Shown one piece after another: positions 60,813 through 64,000 of a DNA stretch of 64,000 bases; within the stretch, counting starts at the first letter, position 1; the number at the start of each line of letters is the position of its first letter. Source of the stretch: Pseudomonas neuropathica (GTDB taxonomy: Bacteria > Pseudomonadota > Gammaproteobacteria > Pseudomonadales > Pseudomonadaceae); contig NZ_JACOPX010000006.1 in the NCBI RefSeq assembly GCF_015461835.1, positions 62,001 to 126,000 of the forward strand, written 5' to 3'. The notes below the pieces were generated by a model. The model was given only the letters and a program-made list of their open reading frames with translations. It searched no databases and was not told the DNA's origin. Position numbers and translations under genes: made by a program.

Positions 60813-61778
60813 TTAACGTTTGAGGATCTGATCCATGACCCAGTCGGTCTTGAGCGCTTGTTCAGCGACGGCGGGATGTTGTGAGTCGCCACGAATGTGG
60901 GCGTTCATGCCGAGCACGTGATGCCACTGGATGTGTTCGTGATGGGGGATTTCCAGGCTGAGGTGTTCATCGGCATGCAACTGCACGGGATGCTCATCAA
61001 ACACCGAAAACCCGATCCGCCCCTTGCTGCCAATGATCTCGACCCGATCCTCACGGCGATCCGCGACAAAACTCCAGCAACCCATGCCCAGTGCCCCGGA
61101 GGCGAAACGCCAACTGGCGCTGACGGCATCTTCTGCCGCGTACAACCCGGCCTGCCGCGCCGTGAATCCGGCGACCTCGACAATGTCACCGAGCAGATAC
61201 TGAAACAGGTCAAAGCCATGACTGGCCAGATCGGCAAAGTAACCGCCACCGGCCACCGCCGGATCGGTGCGCCAATTGTCGCGACCGTCCAGATCCGCTG
61301 GCGAAGGCGCTTTGGTCAGCGTCCAGCTCAAGTGCCGCACCTCGCCAATACGCTCCTCCTCCAACCATTGCCGCACTTGCGCAAAACGTGGCAATGAACG
61401 GCGGTAATAGGACACGAACAAGTGCAAACCAGCCTCGGCAAATGCCTGCTGCATCTCGCGGCTTTGCCCGGCATTCAGCGCCATGGGTTTTTCCACGCAG
61501 CAATGTTTGCCGGCAGCGGCAACTTTCAGGCTGTAGGCGTGGTGGTTGTCGGGGGGCGTGGCGATGTACACCGCGTCCACCTCGGGATCGTTGATCAGCG
61601 CATCGACGTCGGTGTAGACCCGTTCGATGCGGTGGCGCGCGGCGTAGTCGGTCACGGCTTCGAGGCGTCGGCCCATCACCCCCACCAGCGCCGAACCGGG
61701 CGCCTTGTAGAAGGCCGGCCCGCTCTTGCGCTCAGCGACGCTGCCACAACCGATCATGCCCCAACGCACCACGTTCAT
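60813..61778 (-). CDS. Gfo/Idh/MocA family NAD(P)-dependent oxidoreductase
   Basis: A 321-residue oxidoreductase. N-terminal Rossmann loop WGMIGCGSVAERKSG, DAVYIATPPDNHHAY, and the family E-K-P motif in HCCVEKPMALNAGQ with the catalytic Lys. The C-terminal half is the open beta-sheet domain. Acts on sugars, inositols or related alcohols; substrate not determinable. The dye peroxidase gene lies 10 bp upstream on the same strand, so the two are probably co-transcribed. Confidence 0.9.
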   Translation of the reverse strand: MNVVRWGMIGCGSVAERKSGPAFYKAPGSALVGVMGRRLEAVTDYAARHRIERVYTDVDALINDPEVDAVYIATPPDNHHAYSLKVAAAGKHCCVEKPMALNAGQSREMQQAFAEAGLHLFVSYYRRSLPRFAQVRQWLEEERIGEVRHLSWTLTKAPSPADLDGRDNWRTDPAVAGGGYFADLASHGFDLFQYLLGDIVEVAGFTARQAGLYAAEDAVSASWRFASGALGMGCWSFVADRREDRVEIIGSKGRIGFSVFDEHPVQLHADEHLSLEIPHHEHIQWHHVLGMNAHIRGDSQHPAVAEQALKTDWVMDQILKR

Positions 61779-61788
61779 TTCTATTCCT

Positions 61789-62676
61789 TTAGCCGATGCG
61801 CAAGGCGCGCAGATCGAGGTGACCGTCCTTCAGCGGCGGGCACCAGTAGTAGCCGCCAGTGATCGGCCGACTGATGCGATACAGACCATCGGTGATGCCG
61901 TCTTCCAGACCGCTCATACGGCGCAGTTGCGCTTCGAAGGCATCCAGCGAGAAACCGAAGGCGAGGAACATCAGACCGGCGCGATCACCTTCGATCCACG
62001 GCATCGAGCGGCGCACGACGAACGCTTCCGGGGCGAAGCTTTCCTGCGCGGTGCGTTTGACGTGGGCGGAGACTGGCGCGTCGTCGATCTCTTCGTTATC
62101 GCTGAGGCGACGGCCCATGATGTTGTCTTTGTCCTCGGCCGAGAGTGTGTGGAAACCCTTGAGGTCGTGCTGCCACTGCTGGATCGCGGCGAAGCTGCCG
62201 CCGACCATGCCGTCAGCGCCTGCGCTTTGCAGGGCGGCGGCGATGGCGGCTTCGTCGTGCGGGTTTTCGGTGCCGTCTTCGTAGCCGGTGAGGTCGTGGC
62301 CGTCCTTGTGGCGGAAGGCTTCCTGCATTTCTACCAAGCGCAGGGCCGGGGCCAGTGCGGCTTCGAGAGCGTTGCAACGGTTGAGCAGTTCACCACGGTC
62401 GACGCCGTGCAGCCACACCCACAGCGCGTGCTGGGTCGACGGGTTCTCGACGCCAACACCGGTCAGCGCCGGGAAGCTGCGCAGGCCGTCAATCTGCACG
62501 TTGAGCGCCTTGACCAGGGATTCACCAAAACCGACCACCGCCGACTTGCCGTCCACCTGATTGAGCAGGCTGTCGAGCGCCTGCGGCAGGGCTTCAACCG
62601 ACTCAAGGGCGAAAAACAGATGACGCGCTTGCGCAGGAACAGGGGTGGCGAGAATGCCCGGCTGGTAGTAACTCAT
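61789..62676 (-). CDS. Dyp-type heme peroxidase (YfeX-like)
   Basis: A 295-residue dye-decolourising peroxidase. GYEDGTENP carries the G-x-x-D-G distal-site motif with the catalytic Asp. The proximal heme His is likely in PVSAHVKRTA and the distal Arg in EAFVVRRSMPW. No twin-Arg signal is seen, so it is cytoplasmic like YfeX. No encapsulin gene is adjacent. It uses peroxide to oxidise porphyrinogens or dyes in related proteins. First gene of a pair with the Gfo/Idh oxidoreductase. Confidence 0.92.
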   Translation of the reverse strand: MSYYQPGILATPVPAQARHLFFALESVEALPQALDSLLNQVDGKSAVVGFGESLVKALNVQIDGLRSFPALTGVGVENPSTQHALWVWLHGVDRGELLNRCNALEAALAPALRLVEMQEAFRHKDGHDLTGYEDGTENPHDEAAIAAALQSAGADGMVGGSFAAIQQWQHDLKGFHTLSAEDKDNIMGRRLSDNEEIDDAPVSAHVKRTAQESFAPEAFVVRRSMPWIEGDRAGLMFLAFGFSLDAFEAQLRRMSGLEDGITDGLYRISRPITGGYYWCPPLKDGHLDLRALRIG

Positions 62677-62752
62677 GTGAACTCCTTGGGAAAGTGCGCG
62701 GGAGTTTACCTGTGGCCGGAGGGTTTGTGTGGGTTTGGATGGAAGTCAAAAG

Positions 62753-62945
62753 CCCCTCACCCTAGCCCTCTCCCCGAGGAAGAGGGAACTGATTCGGGGA
62801 TACTAGAAATCTACGCCGACCTGAAGGTGCAGCTGTGAATCCATAATCGACGCGATCCTTCAGGTCGATGTAACTCGCAAGACACCGCGGTCGGCCCCCT
62901 CTCCCTCTGGGCGGTCCGACGTTTCGGGAGGGCTGGGGTGAGGGT
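62753..62945. repeat. Composite intergenic repeat, copy D
   Basis: Left end CCCCTCACCCTAGCCCTCTC, core CGCCGACCTGAAGGTG, AATCCATAATCGACGCG and TTCAGGTCGATGTA, right end carrying an extra 17 bp (CGGTCCGACGTTTCGGG) within the CTCTGGG/AGGGCTGGGG hairpin. The right part encodes the last residues of the AraC-type gene at 62860. Confidence 0.85.
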
Positions 62946-63984
62946 GCACGTCATTACGCCAGGCGCTAGGGCTCAGCCCCGTCCAGCGCTTGAACGCCCG
63001 CCGAAAACTGCGCACATCGCTGTAGCCCACTTCTTCGGTAATCCGTTCAATCGGCATATCGGGATTGGCCAGCAGACTCAAGGTCCGTGCCTGCCGCACT
63101 TGCTCCAGCAACGCCTCAAACGTCAACGCATGCTCAGTCAAACGCCGGCGCAACGTGCGGCTGCTCATATTCAAATCACCGGCAATCTTTTCAATGTGAC
63201 TGCCGCTGCTCAAGTCCCGGGCGATCGCCCGCTCCACCGCTTGAATCAGATCGAGCTTCTGATGCACCTGCGCCGCTTCCAGCTCCAGCAATGCAACGGC
63301 CTGACGCAACGCCAGCGAATGATGATTAGGCAGGTGCACGTCCAGCCATTGCCCATCGATCAGCATGCGATTGTGCAAGCAACCGAAGCGCACATCCGGC
63401 CCCAGCAGGCGGTGATATTCGCTCAGGTAATCCGGCGCGGCATGCACAAATTCCACGGCAATCGCCTTGAACTCAGCCCCCACCAGTGCGCGGCCATACA
63501 CCAGCAGGCTGGCGAAGAACTCCTCGACCGCAAACACCTGCACGTCGGCAAACGGCAAGCGGCATTCCGCATCGAGATGCACCTGCCCGCCGACCACATC
63601 GACGCTAGACACGACGATGCCGCCCGAGGTGTGCTGGTGGCGAATGCCGAGGGCAAAGGCATCGCGCAAGGTCTTGCACAGCGACAACACGTGCCCGAGA
63701 AGGCCCAGTGTGCCGAGTACGTTCTGCGCCCCGACCCACAGCCCCAAACCCTGATTGGGCAGCACTTTGAGTGCGCGCTGAATCATCGCTACGGCCTGGC
63801 GATAGGAAATCCGCTGCGCCGGATCCTGCAGATCCTCAAGGGTGAAACCCAGCCCACGGCACAGGCTCTGGGAATCGATTCCTCTGTTCTGCACGACTTC
63901 AGCGAGGGTTTGCAAAAGAAACGGCGAGACCAGCGCCAATTCAAAGGTCGGGTCTTGGACTTTTACGTTCATGGGGGCTGACAT
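62860..63984 (-). CDS. AraC-family regulator with arabinose-binding-like N-terminal domain, extended by a repeat
   Basis: A 374-residue regulator of the OruR/ArgR-type branch (Arabinose_bd N-terminal domain about 20-210, helix-turn-helix domain about 240-342). DNA-binding motifs: HIEKIAGDLNMSSRTLRRRL and PIERITEEVGYSDVRSFRRA, ending FKRWTGLSPSAWRNDV. The final about 30 residues (PHPSPPETSDRPEGEGADRG and onwards) come from the composite repeat, so the native protein probably stopped after SPSAWR. The start is either 63984 or 63972; neither has a strong ribosome-binding site. Confidence 0.85.
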   Translation of the reverse strand: MSAPMNVKVQDPTFELALVSPFLLQTLAEVVQNRGIDSQSLCRGLGFTLEDLQDPAQRISYRQAVAMIQRALKVLPNQGLGLWVGAQNVLGTLGLLGHVLSLCKTLRDAFALGIRHQHTSGGIVVSSVDVVGGQVHLDAECRLPFADVQVFAVEEFFASLLVYGRALVGAEFKAIAVEFVHAAPDYLSEYHRLLGPDVRFGCLHNRMLIDGQWLDVHLPNHHSLALRQAVALLELEAAQVHQKLDLIQAVERAIARDLSSGSHIEKIAGDLNMSSRTLRRRLTEHALTFEALLEQVRQARTLSLLANPDMPIERITEEVGYSDVRSFRRAFKRWTGLSPSAWRNDVHPHPSPPETSDRPEGEGADRGVLRVTST

Positions 63985-64000
63985 TCCGGATCACGCTTGA

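Noticed and set aside
1-64000. CRISPR array
   Set aside because: The regular inverted repeats are dispersed REP pairs in intergenic sites, not direct repeats with spacers.
1-64000. Prophage, integrase or intact insertion sequence
   Set aside because: No integrase, transposase, phage structural or att-like sequence was recognised.

Overview
The window looks like chromosomal DNA of a Pseudomonas species, most likely of the P. fluorescens group. The basis is the dense set of Pseudomonas-type REP pairs (inverted GTAGGAGTGAGCCTGCTCGCG and GTGGGAGCGAGCTTGCTCGCG arms), the high GC content with long antisense shadow frames, a BenR/XylS-type promoter ahead of benzoate genes, and Pseudomonas-like gene families throughout. 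No rRNA, tRNA, CRISPR array, prophage or intact insertion sequence was seen.

Layout. 0.1-5 kb: a DUF4239 membrane protein, a nucleotidyltransferase-like protein, an acyltransferase, a DCC-family protein, and a saccharopine-dehydrogenase-like/DUF2269 pair. 5.2-9.0 kb: a 1272-residue autotransporter. 9.2-12.7 kb: a cobalamin riboswitch followed by a BtuB-like receptor, a thioredoxin-fold [2Fe-2S] protein and a BtuF-like binding protein. 12.7-20 kb: small enzymes and acetyltransferases, a PchB-like chorismate mutase carrying a vestigial flavoprotein N-terminus, a CigR-like protein, an alpha/beta hydrolase and a DJ-1/PfpI pseudogene. 20.2-23.8 kb: an exported protein of five 14-residue repeats, a large MscS-type channel and a DUF3574 lipoprotein. 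24-28.8 kb: a TonB receptor overlapping an amino-acid permease, then a sulfite-oxidase-like molybdoenzyme.

29-36 kb is one seven-gene operon holding a 2-oxoglutarate/Fe(II)-type oxygenase, a complete MetQNI-type importer and a complete ribose-type importer. 36.3-43.6 kb is a benR / benABCD-catBCA cluster that converts benzoate through catechol and muconate to the enol-lactone; a tandem BenR operator lies ahead of benA, and no catR or benzoate transporter is in the window. 43.9-53 kb holds a 32-codon gene with its own terminator, several regulators, an exporter, an amidohydrolase, a TorF-type porin and a lipid A phosphoethanolamine transferase.

53.1-60.6 kb, all on the minus strand, is the most interesting region. 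A HutC-type GntR regulator starts a series containing an AprA-like flavoprotein, an 8-Cys ferredoxin (AprB-like), a nitrate/sulfonate/taurine-type ABC importer whose binding protein has a C-terminal extension, a HEAT-repeat protein and a DUF971 protein. GTTATRAC boxes spaced by helical turns precede the regulator. It looks like a dedicated uptake and redox system for an unknown, possibly sulfur-containing, substrate. 60.8-64 kb: a Gfo/Idh oxidoreductase, a Dyp-type peroxidase and an AraC regulator.

Two intergenic repeat families recur: REP pairs (eight copies plus fragments) and a larger composite element with CCCTCACCC...GGGTGAGGG ends (four copies), two copies of which supply C-terminal tails to neighbouring proteins.
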